Below, one piece after another: positions 1 to 7,819 of a DNA stretch of 64,000 bases. The stretch's first letter is position 1, and every line of letters starts with the position of its first letter. The notes under the pieces are model-generated. The model ran no database searches. It saw nothing but the letters and a program-made list of their open reading frames with translations, and had not been told where the DNA came from. The stretch comes from Streptomyces fagopyri (GTDB lineage: Bacteria > Actinomycetota > Actinomycetes > Streptomycetales > Streptomycetaceae). A program made the position numbers and the translations under genes. The DNA lies in the NCBI RefSeq assembly GCF_009498275.1, contig NZ_CP045643.1, positions 868,001-932,000 on the forward strand, read 5' to 3'.

Positions 1-329
1 GCCGGCCCGGCGTACGACGTGTACCGGCCGTAGTCCTGGGCTCCCTCGTCGGTGGCGCCCACGTAGATCCAGGCCGACATGTCCTTGAGGGCACCCGGGG
101 TGCTGCGGATGGTCGCGACGCAGTTCCTGCCGTTCGAGGCGTTGTACGTCAGGTAGACCGTGCCCTGCGACCCGATGGGCGCCGAGTTCACGGTCCGGTA
201 GCTGCTTCCACAGACCTTCTGCGGGGTGGTGTTGGCCGCGGCGGAGGCGGGCGCCGCCATCGCGGTCGCGGCTCCGACCGACAGCGCCGCCAACGCGGCA
301 GCAGTCAGCACAGATCGGTTGAATCGCAT
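1..329 (-). CDS. sapA: Spore-associated protein A-like secreted protein (3' end outside window)
   Basis: The gene starts at the ATG at 327-329, with AAGGGGGA just upstream on the minus strand, and runs off the left edge, so the C-terminus is missing. The visible 109 residues begin with a Sec signal peptide (RFNR, a hydrophobic Ala/Leu stretch, then an Ala-rich cleavage zone near residue 30). The mature part starts ANTTPQKVCGSSYRTV and is rich in Thr, Ser, Gly and Tyr, with a Cys pair suggesting a disulfide. This matches my recollection of the Streptomyces spore-associated protein A family, small exported proteins recovered from spore surfaces whose biochemical role is unknown. It lies downstream of the phosphodiesterase gene in the same direction, but a strong hairpin separates the two, so it is probably transcribed alone. 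Confidence 0.8.
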   Translation of the reverse strand, partial: MRFNRSVLTAAALAALSVGAATAMAAPASAAANTTPQKVCGSSYRTVNSAPIGSQGTVYLTYNASNGRNCVATIRSTPGALKDMSAWIYVGATDEGAQDYGRYTSYAGP

Positions 330-561
330 ATTTCCCCCTTGTTGCTGTTGGAGTCGGTTGCTCCTGTCTGGTGTGACCCGCCACGCGTTCGGATGGTTGT
401 ACCCGTCCGCGAGAGTCGTCGGATCCGGGTGAGGCGAGCCCACGTCCCTTGGTGCCGCCGGTTCGGACGGACCGCGCTCCACCGGGCCCGTGGCGCTCCG
501 GGGACCGCTCGGCACTGGCCGGCGGCGAACACCGCTCCGTGGCAACCGTGTTGAGAAACCT
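330..561. other. Intergenic leader of the spore-associated gene
   Basis: I find no convincing gene here; the ORFs that cross it have poor codon bias. It must hold the promoter of the minus-strand spore-associated gene. On the minus strand a GGGTAC box with GGATC 17 nt further upstream faintly resembles a SigB-type promoter, but the spacing is one base long and I do not call it. Confidence 0.4.
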
Positions 562-593
562 GTGCGGGGAAGGAGCCGGCTCCTTCCCCGCAC
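562..593 (-). terminator. Perfect 16-bp inverted repeat, terminator
   Basis: Two 16-nt arms meet without a loop gap, centred between 577 and 578, and are perfectly self-complementary. The repeat lies about 50 nt past the stop codon of the minus-strand phosphodiesterase gene, the right place for a Streptomyces intrinsic terminator without a U-tract. It also insulates the spore-associated gene. Confidence 0.75.
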
Positions 594-644
594 TCGTGTC
601 CGCGGGCCGCGCGGGCGATGCCCGGCGCCCCGTGACGGATCAGG

Positions 645-3600
645 TCACCCGACGACGACCTGGGCGCTGCCCGTGACGCCGCCGGAGGTCACCGAGACGG
701 TGACGGTGCCGTGGCGGTGGGCGGTCAGAGCCCCGGTGGAGGGATCCACCGACGCCACCTTCGGGTTGCTGGAGCTCCAGAGGTGGGATGCCGGGTCCGC
801 GACCGGGACGGTGAGCGGTGCGATGTTGTCACCGGCGATCTGGTCCCCGGTCGCGGTCAGGGCGACGTGGTCGCCCTCGGCGACGGGGTCCTTCGGGCCC
901 TTGACGGTGATCGACGCGAGAGCGGGCTCGACCGTGTACTGCAGGTCTCCGTCGTCACCGATCCGGATCAGGCCGAAGTGGTAGATGCCACCCCGGTCGG
1001 CCGGGGCGTAGGCGGGCATGCCGAGGTCCGCGAAGGCGAACTGCGGAATGCCTCCCTCGGCGGTCGTCACGCTCCGCCCCTCGGGGTCGAGGATCTGCTC
1101 GGAGAAGCCGCGGGCGTGACCGTACATCATGATCACGTGCTGCTTCGGGTGCGTCTCCTGGTAGCGCTGGACCAGCCGCAGGTACATCCGCGCCTCCCAC
1201 CGGTCCGTGAACTGGCTGTTCGCGGCGGGGTGCGGGTCGTACGCCGGCATGTGCGTGATGACCAGTATGTCCTTGGCGGTGGCGTCCGTCAACTCCTGTA
1301 CCAGCCACGGGTACTGCTCGCCCGCCGGGTCCTGGAACGGGTCCGAGGACTGCAGGCTGCCGTGCGAGTTGTCGGTGACGATCATCCGCGCCGCACCCTG
1401 CGAGTACCCGTAGTGGGTGTCGCCGAAGGTGTCGCTGTAGTTGCCGTTCTCGGCGTCGGCGCCCTGGGTGATCTCGTGGTTGCCGACGATGTCGCGCTCG
1501 GGGACACCGAGGGCGTCCATCTTGGACTTGGCGAACTGAAGGTCCGCCGGCTTGCCGTCGTCCGACATGTCCCCGAGGAACTGCGCGGCGTCCGGCCGGG
1601 CCTGCGGGGTGAGGGTGGGCAGCCTCTTGGCGATGGAGTCCATCACGTTGCTGCTCACGGATCCGGGGTCGCTCGCGAGCAGGTGCGCGTCGTCACCGGC
1701 GAGCAGGGTCGCGCCGCGCTTGGCGAACCGTGCGGAGTCCTCTTCGAAACCCAGCCACGACGGGTTGTCCGGGATCGCCTCGTACTCGGGCTCGACGGCC
1801 GGCCGCGGCGAGTACAGCGCCTGCAGCCCGGCGACGTTCAGCGAACCGGTGTACGTGGTGCTGGGGCTGATGGCCAGGAAGTCGAGGTAGCTGACGGTCA
1901 GCGGGAACTTCATGCCGGCGGGCAGCTGGGCGACCGCCAGTCGCCAGCCGTCGGAGGTGACACCGGTCAGGTAGAGGGGGGTGTTGGCGGTGCCGTCGAC
2001 GTTGATGTACTTCTCGGCGAGCTGGATGCCGTCGGGGCCCCCGCCCTTGATCCATACGCCGATGCCCGTGGGGACCTGACCGTCGTGGGTGTCGGTCTTC
2101 AGCGTGACCTTCGGCGCCAGCACGAGCTGCTTGACGCCGGCGCCGGCGGGCATCGTGTAGTCGAGGCGCAGCGAGCCGGACTCGGTTGACTCCGGCGGGA
2201 CGACACCCGGGTCCGCGCTCAGCGTGGCCGGCTTGCCGGTGGTGTTGTTGCTGAGCTTCCAGACGTCCGTGCCGGTCATCGGGTCGACGACCTCGGCGAC
2301 CCGACCGACCGCGATCGACGTGGTCGCGGTGGTTCCGGCCACCGTGGCGCTGACCTCGGCGAGGCCGCCGTGCTCGGTGTCCGAGGTGAACAGGCCGTGC
2401 GCGTCCACGGTTCCCAGGTTGTCCGGGGTGACCTTCCAGGTCGCGGCCTCGGCGGGGATCCGCGCCGGGCCCCCGCCCTTGACGGTGCCGGCCAGGGAGA
2501 GCTGCTGGGTGGCGCCGTTGTCGAGGTCGGCCTTGTCGGGAGAGACCGTCAGGGACTGCAGCTTGCTGACGACGTCGAGCTTCTCGGAGGTCGTGACCCG
2601 GCCGTCGGAGGCGACGATCCGGCCCGTGCCGGTGCGGCGCGGGGTCAGCTCGCCGTCCTCGTACGTGGCGAGCGACGAGGGCTCGATCCGCACCTTGACC
2701 TGGCCGGCCGCGGGGTTGGAGAACCGGTCCAGCGCGTGCACCGGGACCGGGACGGCGCCGCCGGCGACGGTGGTGACCGTCTCGCCGCCGTTCACCACGA
2801 CCTTGACGGCGTCTCCCGCTTCCTTGGCGGTGGTGTAGAAGAAGATGCCGTTCGCGACCGGGCGTTCGGTGTTGCCGGGCTGGTCGGAGGGGGTGTTGAC
2901 GACCTCGGCGCGATCAGCGCCGGGGGCGCGGCTGACCATGCCGGTGGAGCCGCCGCCGTCGAAGAGCATGGCGGTCCAGGCGCCGTGGGCGACCATGTAG
3001 CCCGCGGCCTGCTCGGGCGTCACGCCGAACGCATTTTCGGCGCCGCCGTGGCCGTCGATGGCGACGACGATGGCGTGCTTGCCGTCCTTGGTGATGCCGA
3101 CCGCGGTCTCCGGGTTGGCGCCGCTGGGCGGGGTGCCGGTCGGGTCCTTGTAGACCTGGCCGTCCTTCACCAGCGTGTCGACGCCGCTGACAAGCTGGGT
3201 GACATCGTTATCGGGGGACAACCGGGCAGTGATGCCCACCGCGTCTCCGGGGTGCAGATTGTCGCCCAGCCACTGTCCGCCGTTCCCGGCGCCGAGCAGA
3301 CCGAGCTGATCGGAGGTCAGCCGGGGCACGGTGGTGACACCGGTCCGGATGCTGTCGACGACGAACCCGCCGTCGGCGGTGTGACCGAGGACGAGCGTGG
3401 AGGGCTGGGGCAGGGCCGGGGTCTCGCCGAGGTCGGGGGTGACTTCGGTGACGCCGCCGGACGTCGCGTCGTTCACGGTGTTCACCGACGTGAGCGGGCG
3501 GTTGGCGGCGCCCGCGGTGATCGTCCCGGAGAAGGTTTCCGGGCCCATCACCATGGTTCCGTCGGGCTTGACGCCCAACTGGGAGGCGAATCCCGGCTTG

Positions 3601-4100
3601 GGGCTCTTGAGCATGTGGCCGCCCGAGACGACGCCGCCGAGCGGGCGTCCACTGGCGTAGATCTCGAAGTAGTCGCCGTTGACGCCGGCCACCGCGTGGG
3701 TGCGGTGCGCCATCGACGACGGGGTCTCGTCATCCGGGTCGGTGAGGGTGTCGCCGGCCTCCACCACGCCGACCCGGAGGTTCGGGTCGGCGAGATCGGC
3801 CTGGAGCACCTGGATGTGCTGGCGGCCGCCGACGGTGTCGTAGGTCTCGCCGTAATGCCGCAGGCCGCGGGTGACGGTCTCGGCCGGTGTACGGGTGTAG
3901 TCCACCACCAGCGGCCAGTTCTCGGGCGTGTCCGGGAGCCAGTTCCGGTCCACCGCGTGGCCGTGCGAGGCCACGTCGTCGGTGGAACCGAAGGCGGTTC
4001 CCACACCGCTCGCGGCGCCTGCGAAGGCCAGCGCCACCGCGGTGGCGACCGCGGTACGGCGTATGCCGGCCCCCGCGGGTCTCTTTGCGCGAAGTGTCAT
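645..4100 (-). CDS. Secreted phosphodiester glycosidase / metallophosphoesterase / Ig-like fusion
   Basis: 1151 aa. The start is the ATG at 4098-4100, preceded by AAGGAAT; the open frame continues to 4778 but upstream is low complexity. A Sec signal peptide covers about residues 1-38. Residues about 90-425 look like a phosphodiester glycosidase (NAGPA/DUF2233) domain, with NGDYF near 141 and FDGGGSTG near 380. A linker of beta-rich Ig-like segments follows. About 810-1060 is a calcineurin-like metallophosphoesterase with FLGDMSDDG near 843, GNHE near 873, ITHMP near 949 and MYGHARG near 993, the usual metal ligands. The last about 90 residues resemble a bacterial Ig-like (Big_2) domain. The protein is likely extracellular, cleaving phosphodiesters and phosphate monoesters of exopolymers or wall polymers. 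The substrate is unknown. Confidence 0.85.
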   Translation of the reverse strand: MTLRAKRPAGAGIRRTAVATAVALAFAGAASGVGTAFGSTDDVASHGHAVDRNWLPDTPENWPLVVDYTRTPAETVTRGLRHYGETYDTVGGRQHIQVLQADLADPNLRVGVVEAGDTLTDPDDETPSSMAHRTHAVAGVNGDYFEIYASGRPLGGVVSGGHMLKSPKPGFASQLGVKPDGTMVMGPETFSGTITAGAANRPLTSVNTVNDATSGGVTEVTPDLGETPALPQPSTLVLGHTADGGFVVDSIRTGVTTVPRLTSDQLGLLGAGNGGQWLGDNLHPGDAVGITARLSPDNDVTQLVSGVDTLVKDGQVYKDPTGTPPSGANPETAVGITKDGKHAIVVAIDGHGGAENAFGVTPEQAAGYMVAHGAWTAMLFDGGGSTGMVSRAPGADRAEVVNTPSDQPGNTERPVANGIFFYTTAKEAGDAVKVVVNGGETVTTVAGGAVPVPVHALDRFSNPAAGQVKVRIEPSSLATYEDGELTPRRTGTGRIVASDGRVTTSEKLDVVSKLQSLTVSPDKADLDNGATQQLSLAGTVKGGGPARIPAEAATWKVTPDNLGTVDAHGLFTSDTEHGGLAEVSATVAGTTATTSIAVGRVAEVVDPMTGTDVWKLSNNTTGKPATLSADPGVVPPESTESGSLRLDYTMPAGAGVKQLVLAPKVTLKTDTHDGQVPTGIGVWIKGGGPDGIQLAEKYINVDGTANTPLYLTGVTSDGWRLAVAQLPAGMKFPLTVSYLDFLAISPSTTYTGSLNVAGLQALYSPRPAVEPEYEAIPDNPSWLGFEEDSARFAKRGATLLAGDDAHLLASDPGSVSSNVMDSIAKRLPTLTPQARPDAAQFLGDMSDDGKPADLQFAKSKMDALGVPERDIVGNHEITQGADAENGNYSDTFGDTHYGYSQGAARMIVTDNSHGSLQSSDPFQDPAGEQYPWLVQELTDATAKDILVITHMPAYDPHPAANSQFTDRWEARMYLRLVQRYQETHPKQHVIMMYGHARGFSEQILDPEGRSVTTAEGGIPQFAFADLGMPAYAPADRGGIYHFGLIRIGDDGDLQYTVEPALASITVKGPKDPVAEGDHVALTATGDQIAGDNIAPLTVPVADPASHLWSSSNPKVASVDPSTGALTAHRHGTVTVSVTSGGVTGSAQVVVG

Positions 4101-4321
4101 TGAGTGATTCCTTACGAACGTGCGTACCGGTGGACACCGACGCGCACAGCCACCGCACACCGTCTCGGCGGATCGCAGGTTTCCCCGCCGGATGAAGCAG
4201 ATGACCATCAGGAACGTTTCACTCCGGATCAGGTCGGCTCCCGTTAACCTCCATCTCCGCGCGCCCGGAGGGCACTTCGCCGGCCGACGCCGCTCCGCCG
4301 GACACCCCCGGCAGACGTCCG

Positions 4322-4381
4322 CGCACTCGCCACCGCACTCGCCACCGCACTGGCCACCGCGACCGCCACCGCGACCGCCAC
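4322..4381. repeat. Five tandem 12-bp repeats in intergenic region
   Basis: Five contiguous 12-bp units fill this stretch: units 1-2 read CGCACTCGCCAC, unit 3 CGCACTGGCCAC and units 4-5 CGCGACCGCCAC. It sits in the roughly 430-bp gap between the phosphodiesterase and MHYT genes (both minus strand), where I see no gene. The gap must hold the phosphodiesterase promoter. The repeat would vary in length by slippage. Confidence 0.8.
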
Positions 4382-4533
4382 CGGATCGATGACCTGGAGG
4401 CACTCCGGGGGCACGACCGCCCTGACGGCGCGCCCCCCACGGCCACCCGCGGCTTCTGTGACGGTACGTACGCGCCGGCGTCGTCCGTCCCGGGAGTCCG
4501 GCTGCCGGACCTACCGGGCCGCGCGTGCGTCCG

Positions 4534-5385
4534 TCAACGCCGGTGCGCCCGCGGACGGGACGGATCGCCGGAACGCGGCTCGAACGCGCTCGGCTCCACC
4601 GGGGCGGACGGGCCGCGCCCGCCCGCGCGGTCGCCGCGGCCCCAGTCGCCGTCGCCGAGCATGAGGACCGGGTCGAACATGACGATGACCGCCGCCACGA
4701 GGAGAAAGACGACGGGGCCGATGAGCATCGGCAACAGCAGCGAGGTGGGGGTGCGTCCGTCCGCCGTGTGTCCAACACCGGTGTGGACGTGGACGCTCAC
4801 AGCCGCCATGCCGGTGTAGTGCATGCCGGAGACGGCGACGCCCATCACCAGACTGGCGCCGAGGGAGGGCAGGAAGCCGCGGATCGTGACGGCGGCCCAC
4901 AGTGCGGCGGTCGCGGCTCCGACGGCGATCAGGACGGACAGTGCGACGACGGGCGCGCTGTAGTGCAGTTCGCCGTCGAGATGCATGGCGGCCATGCCCA
5001 GGTAGTGCATGGCCGCGACGCCCAGGCCTGTCACCACACCGGCGGCGGCCAGCGGTACGGGGGCGGCGCCCCGGTAGCCGACGATGAACACTCCGACGCT
5101 GACCACGACGATCGCGACCACCAGGCTCAGCACCGTCAGGGGCACGTTGTAGGTGATGGCCGTCTGCTCCACCTGGAAGCCGATCATCCCGATGAAGTGC
5201 ATGGTCCAGATGCCGCAGCCCAGACACGCGGCACCCAACGCCAGCCAGGGGGCCTTGCGCCCCTCGTCGTAATGGATGGTCCGGGCCACACAACGCAGCC
5301 CCAGCGCAGCTCCCAGGCAGGCCATGACATAGGCGGCCACGGGGGTGACGACCCCGTAGCTGAAGCCGTCGACGGTGCCGTTCAT
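4534..5385 (-). CDS. MHYT-domain integral membrane sensor
   Basis: 283 aa, starting at the ATG at 5383-5385 with GGAGAG 8 nt upstream. About seven hydrophobic helices carry three repeats of the MHYT signature: TMHFIGM near residue 61, AAMHYLGMAAMH near 123 and GMHYTGMAAV near 187. MHYT domains are membrane modules proposed to bind copper and sense O2, CO or NO through the Met/His pairs. Many carry GGDEF/EAL outputs, but this one has none, only a charged Pro/Gly-rich tail after residue 240. It may therefore act through a partner. A neighbouring partner-switching cluster begins 320 bp upstream on the same strand. A plausible housekeeping-type promoter lies just upstream. Confidence 0.88.
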   Translation of the reverse strand: MNGTVDGFSYGVVTPVAAYVMACLGAALGLRCVARTIHYDEGRKAPWLALGAACLGCGIWTMHFIGMIGFQVEQTAITYNVPLTVLSLVVAIVVVSVGVFIVGYRGAAPVPLAAAGVVTGLGVAAMHYLGMAAMHLDGELHYSAPVVALSVLIAVGAATAALWAAVTIRGFLPSLGASLVMGVAVSGMHYTGMAAVSVHVHTGVGHTADGRTPTSLLLPMLIGPVVFLLVAAVIVMFDPVLMLGDGDWGRGDRAGGRGPSAPVEPSAFEPRSGDPSRPRAHRR

Positions 5386-5434
5386 ATATGCATCTCTCCA
5401 GAACCATCCGTGTTCTTCGCCATACGGACGATCA

Positions 5435-5464
5435 GATATATGCGATCACCGACGAGTGCGACAA
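5435..5464 (-). promoter_or_regulatory. Putative promoter of the MHYT gene
   Basis: On the minus strand TTGTCG (5459-5464) and TATATC (5435-5440) are separated by 18 nt, close to the Streptomyces vegetative consensus TTGACN-17/18-TANNNT. The start codon follows about 50 nt downstream. The rest of the gap 5386-5703 shows no gene. Confidence 0.5.
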
Positions 5465-5703
5465 GGTGTTACCGCGAGAATTAGATGAACGTTGCACGAC
5501 CGCGGGCCTCGCCGCGGTCGGCGGCCGTCCGGGCCTCGGGGCCGGTCGTCGTCCCGTCCGACGGGCCACGCGGTCCCCGCCGGGCACACCGTCCGCGGCC
5601 AGGGGCTCGACGTGGACCGGTCGGGGCCCTGTGTGCGCTCCCGATGCCGCGGCGAGCGCCGGGCGGGCGGGGCTGGACCGTCAGAAGGACGTTTGACGTT
5701 CCG

Positions 5704-6180
5704 TCACGGCGACTGGAGCGCGGTGACCCCGCGCCGGGGGGTGTCGGCCAGGGGCAGCCGGGCGGTGATGCGCTTGCCGACCGCTTCCCGTTCGACGTCG
5801 AGATGCGAGGCGACGGCCTTGACGATCTCCAGCCCGTGCTGGCCGATCCGGCCGGGGTCGGCGCTCCGGGCGGTGGGGACGGTGGGATCGCTGTCCCAGA
5901 CGGAGACGTCAACGATGCCGTCGGCGATCCGGAGGTGCATCAGCGTCGGGCCGGGGGCGTACTTGCGGGCGTTGGTGACCAGTTCGCTCACCACCAGCTG
6001 CGCCAGATCCATGACACGGGCGGAAACGGCGAGACCGTGCGCGGTACGCGCCCGCTCCAGGAAGGCCGCGGCGAGATGGCGGGCGTCGGCGATACTGCCG
6101 TCGTCGTCACCCAGGGCGTAACTCGCCTGTATCGGGGTGCCATGACCCACACCGTGCTCGTCGCCGGTCTGGGCTCCCAT
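5704..6180 (-). CDS. Anti-sigma regulatory HATPase (RsbW-like serine kinase)
   Basis: 158 aa. The GHKL fold of anti-sigma kinases is visible: N-box LAQLVVSELVTNARKYA at about 60-76, VSVWDSDPTVP as the G1 region near 92, and GQHGLEIVKAVA near 114 as the G2 box. The family binds a sigma factor and phosphorylates a serine in a STAS antagonist. The gene is divergent from the STAS gene at 6348 (168 bp apart), which is the natural antagonist partner. No sigma gene is adjacent; the SigB/F-type gene at 60241 is the only such sigma in the window. Which sigma it controls is unknown. Confidence 0.85.
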   Translation of the reverse strand: MGAQTGDEHGVGHGTPIQASYALGDDDGSIADARHLAAAFLERARTAHGLAVSARVMDLAQLVVSELVTNARKYAPGPTLMHLRIADGIVDVSVWDSDPTVPTARSADPGRIGQHGLEIVKAVASHLDVEREAVGKRITARLPLADTPRRGVTALQSP

Positions 6181-6347
6181 CCCGACTCCCTCGTTCCCCG
6201 TCTGTTACAGCCCTCGTGTACCCGTCACTCAATCACGTAATCACAACGTGCTCTTCGGCACAGCCGTTCAGCTGCATCCGCGCCGGGCGTTGGGGCACAA
6301 TCTCCACGCGGCGGACCGGGCAGGCCTTGAGCGCGAACGAGGAGACA

Positions 6348-6713
6348 GTGACCAGCACCCAGGGAACGGGCAGGCCGGACCGGCTGTCCGTCAAAGAACA
6401 CACGGCGAACGGAATCCGTGTCGTGACGCTGTGCGGTGAGATAGACCACGACGTCACGGACGCCCTCCGCGACGCCGTGCTGCCGGCCGCCGGCCAGGAC
6501 CGGCCCCGCACCGCGGTGGACCTCAGCGCCGTGACCTTCATGGACTCCAGCGGGATCAACGTCCTCGTCTCCGCCCACCAGGCCGCCGACGACGCGGGCG
6601 GCTGGCTGCGCGTCGCCGGCGCCCAGGGGCCCGTCCTGCGCGTCATCCGGCTCGTCGGGCTCGACGCCGTCATCGCCTGCCATCCCACCGTCGAACAGGC
6701 CCTGGGCAGCTGA
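6348..6713 (+). CDS. STAS-domain anti-sigma factor antagonist
   Basis: 121 aa. I use the GTG at 6348, preceded closely by AGGAG; the open frame reaches back to 6216, but that extension is unlike the family. The fold is a compact STAS domain with VDLSAVTFMDSSGINVLV near residues 58-75, where DSSG holds the serine phosphorylated by HATPase anti-sigma kinases. In the unphosphorylated form such proteins bind the anti-sigma and free the sigma factor. Divergent from the HATPase gene at 5704-6180 and 147 bp from another STAS gene. The last codons and the stop lie inside a 38-bp tandem duplication. Confidence 0.85.
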   Translation: MTSTQGTGRPDRLSVKEHTANGIRVVTLCGEIDHDVTDALRDAVLPAAGQDRPRTAVDLSAVTFMDSSGINVLVSAHQAADDAGGWLRVAGAQGPVLRVIRLVGLDAVIACHPTVEQALGS

Positions 6714-6763
6714 CCGTTCACCCTCCCGTCGAACAGGCCCTGGGCAGCTGACCGTTCACCCTC
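6688..6763 (+). repeat. Exact 38-bp tandem duplication over the STAS stop codon
   Basis: Bases 6688-6725 and 6726-6763 are identical. Copy one contains the last eight sense codons and the TGA of the STAS gene; copy two is downstream of the stop. The perfect identity suggests a recent slippage duplication, or an assembly artefact. Confidence 0.9.
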
Positions 6764-6860
6764 CTCACGAGCCGGCAGCCGGATTCCGCGCGTCGTCCCG
6801 GCGACGTTCCGCCACAGTCCCCCCGGCCCGGAAGCGGAGTCGGGGCGCCGTGAGGCGGCG

Positions 6861-7214
6861 TCAGCGGCGCAACGACCTGATGGCTTCCTCGATCGTCGGG
6901 GAGAGCGTGAAGAGCTGGTCGAGCCCGACGATCTCGAACACGTGGGTGAGGTCCGCGCTGAGTCCGGCCAGGGCAAGGGGTGATCCGGCGGCCTGGGCCC
7001 GCTGGTAGGCGGTGACCAGGACGGTGAGGCCCGTCGAGTCGCAGTAGGTGAGCCCGCTCAGGTCTATCACCGTGCCGTCGGCCGTGAAGGCGGCCTCGTC
7101 CACCGCCGCGCGCAGCTCCGGCGCGGTGTGGTAATCGAGTTCACCGGTCGCCGTGACCACCGTGACACCGGAGGAATGAGCCTTCGAGGCGGCGACAAGG
7201 GTGCGCTGGGTCAC
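6861..7214 (-). CDS. STAS-domain anti-sigma factor antagonist
   Basis: 117 aa from the GTG at 7212-7214, with AGGAG 6 nt upstream. A typical STAS domain shows VIDLSGLTYCDSTGLTVLV near residues 49-67, with a phosphorylatable serine in DSTG. The same frame stays open upstream to 7997 and an ATG at 7580 could add a Pro/Ala/Arg-rich 122-residue tail, but the good ribosome binding site favours the short form. The gene converges on the STAS gene at 6348 and is divergent from the large sensor phosphatase at 7820, a likely functional partner because SpoIIE-type phosphatases dephosphorylate STAS proteins. Confidence 0.85.
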   Translation of the reverse strand: MTQRTLVAASKAHSSGVTVVTATGELDYHTAPELRAAVDEAAFTADGTVIDLSGLTYCDSTGLTVLVTAYQRAQAAGSPLALAGLSADLTHVFEIVGLDQLFTLSPTIEEAIRSLRR

Positions 7215-7819
7215 TGGAGCTCCTGGGGCGGTCGGTTCGTTGCGGGGAGACGGGGCGGAGAGTGCCGAGAGTGCGGTGCCGTCGGTGACACCCGCGCCGA
7301 GGCCCCCGGACAGCTCGTCGACGACGCTCAGCGGCGCACCGGAGCCCCGGGCACGGCTCGCCGGGCGACGCGCGATCGGTCCCGCTCCGACACGCACGGC
7401 CCTCGTCCCGGTGCGTGCCGCGGTCGGACCGTCCGTGGACAGCGGCGGCGTCTCGACGGGGGCGGGTCGCGGGGTGGCCGTCACGAACCGCGGGTCGGGA
7501 GGCAGGCCGCCGGGCCGGCCTCCACCGCCGGCCGGTGGGGCGAGGTCCGGGCAACGGGCTCCGTCCCTCGGCGAGGTCATCGCTCCATGCGAACGGGCGT
7601 CGTCCCGCACAGCCACCGCCGGCTCCTGTTCGTCGCCCCACGCCCATGGTGAGAGTGGCTGTCCTATCCTACGGATTGCGCCACCGCGCCACGGCCGTGG
7701 CGTCGGCTTCCGGGGGACGCCGAGCGGCCGGGCGGGCCGAGGACAGCGTGGTCGTGGGGATTCTCCGGACGTGTACCGCGCTTGACGGTGTCGGCGGACA
7801 GGGATCGAGGAGATGTCGA
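7215..7819. other. 605-bp divergent intergenic region
   Basis: No gene is supported here; every frame has poor codon bias or low complexity. It must contain back-to-back promoters for the STAS gene (minus) and the large hybrid kinase (plus). On the minus strand TAGGAT at 7666-7671 matches the TAGRRT -10 pattern but has no good -35. On the plus strand TTGACG near 7780 lacks a good -10. Confidence 0.4.

Noticed and set aside
548..563. TTGAGAAACCTG-type sequence recurring near 18675 and 47765
   Set aside because: A 16-base near match is expected about once by chance in 64 kb on both strands, and the contexts differ (intergenic, intergenic, start codon).
2370..4103. Plus-strand open frame of 577 codons opposite the phosphodiesterase gene
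   Set aside because: Shadow frame; the minus strand has a signal peptide and catalytic motifs.
4101..4778. N-terminal extension of the phosphodiesterase gene
   Set aside because: The frame stays open, but the sequence is repeats and Cys/Arg-rich noise, and a signal peptide with a good ribosome binding site begins at 4100.
7415..7819. N-terminal extension of the hybrid kinase
   Set aside because: The open frame upstream of 7820 is Arg/Pro-rich and crosses the divergent promoter region; GTG 7820 has a well-placed GAGGAG.
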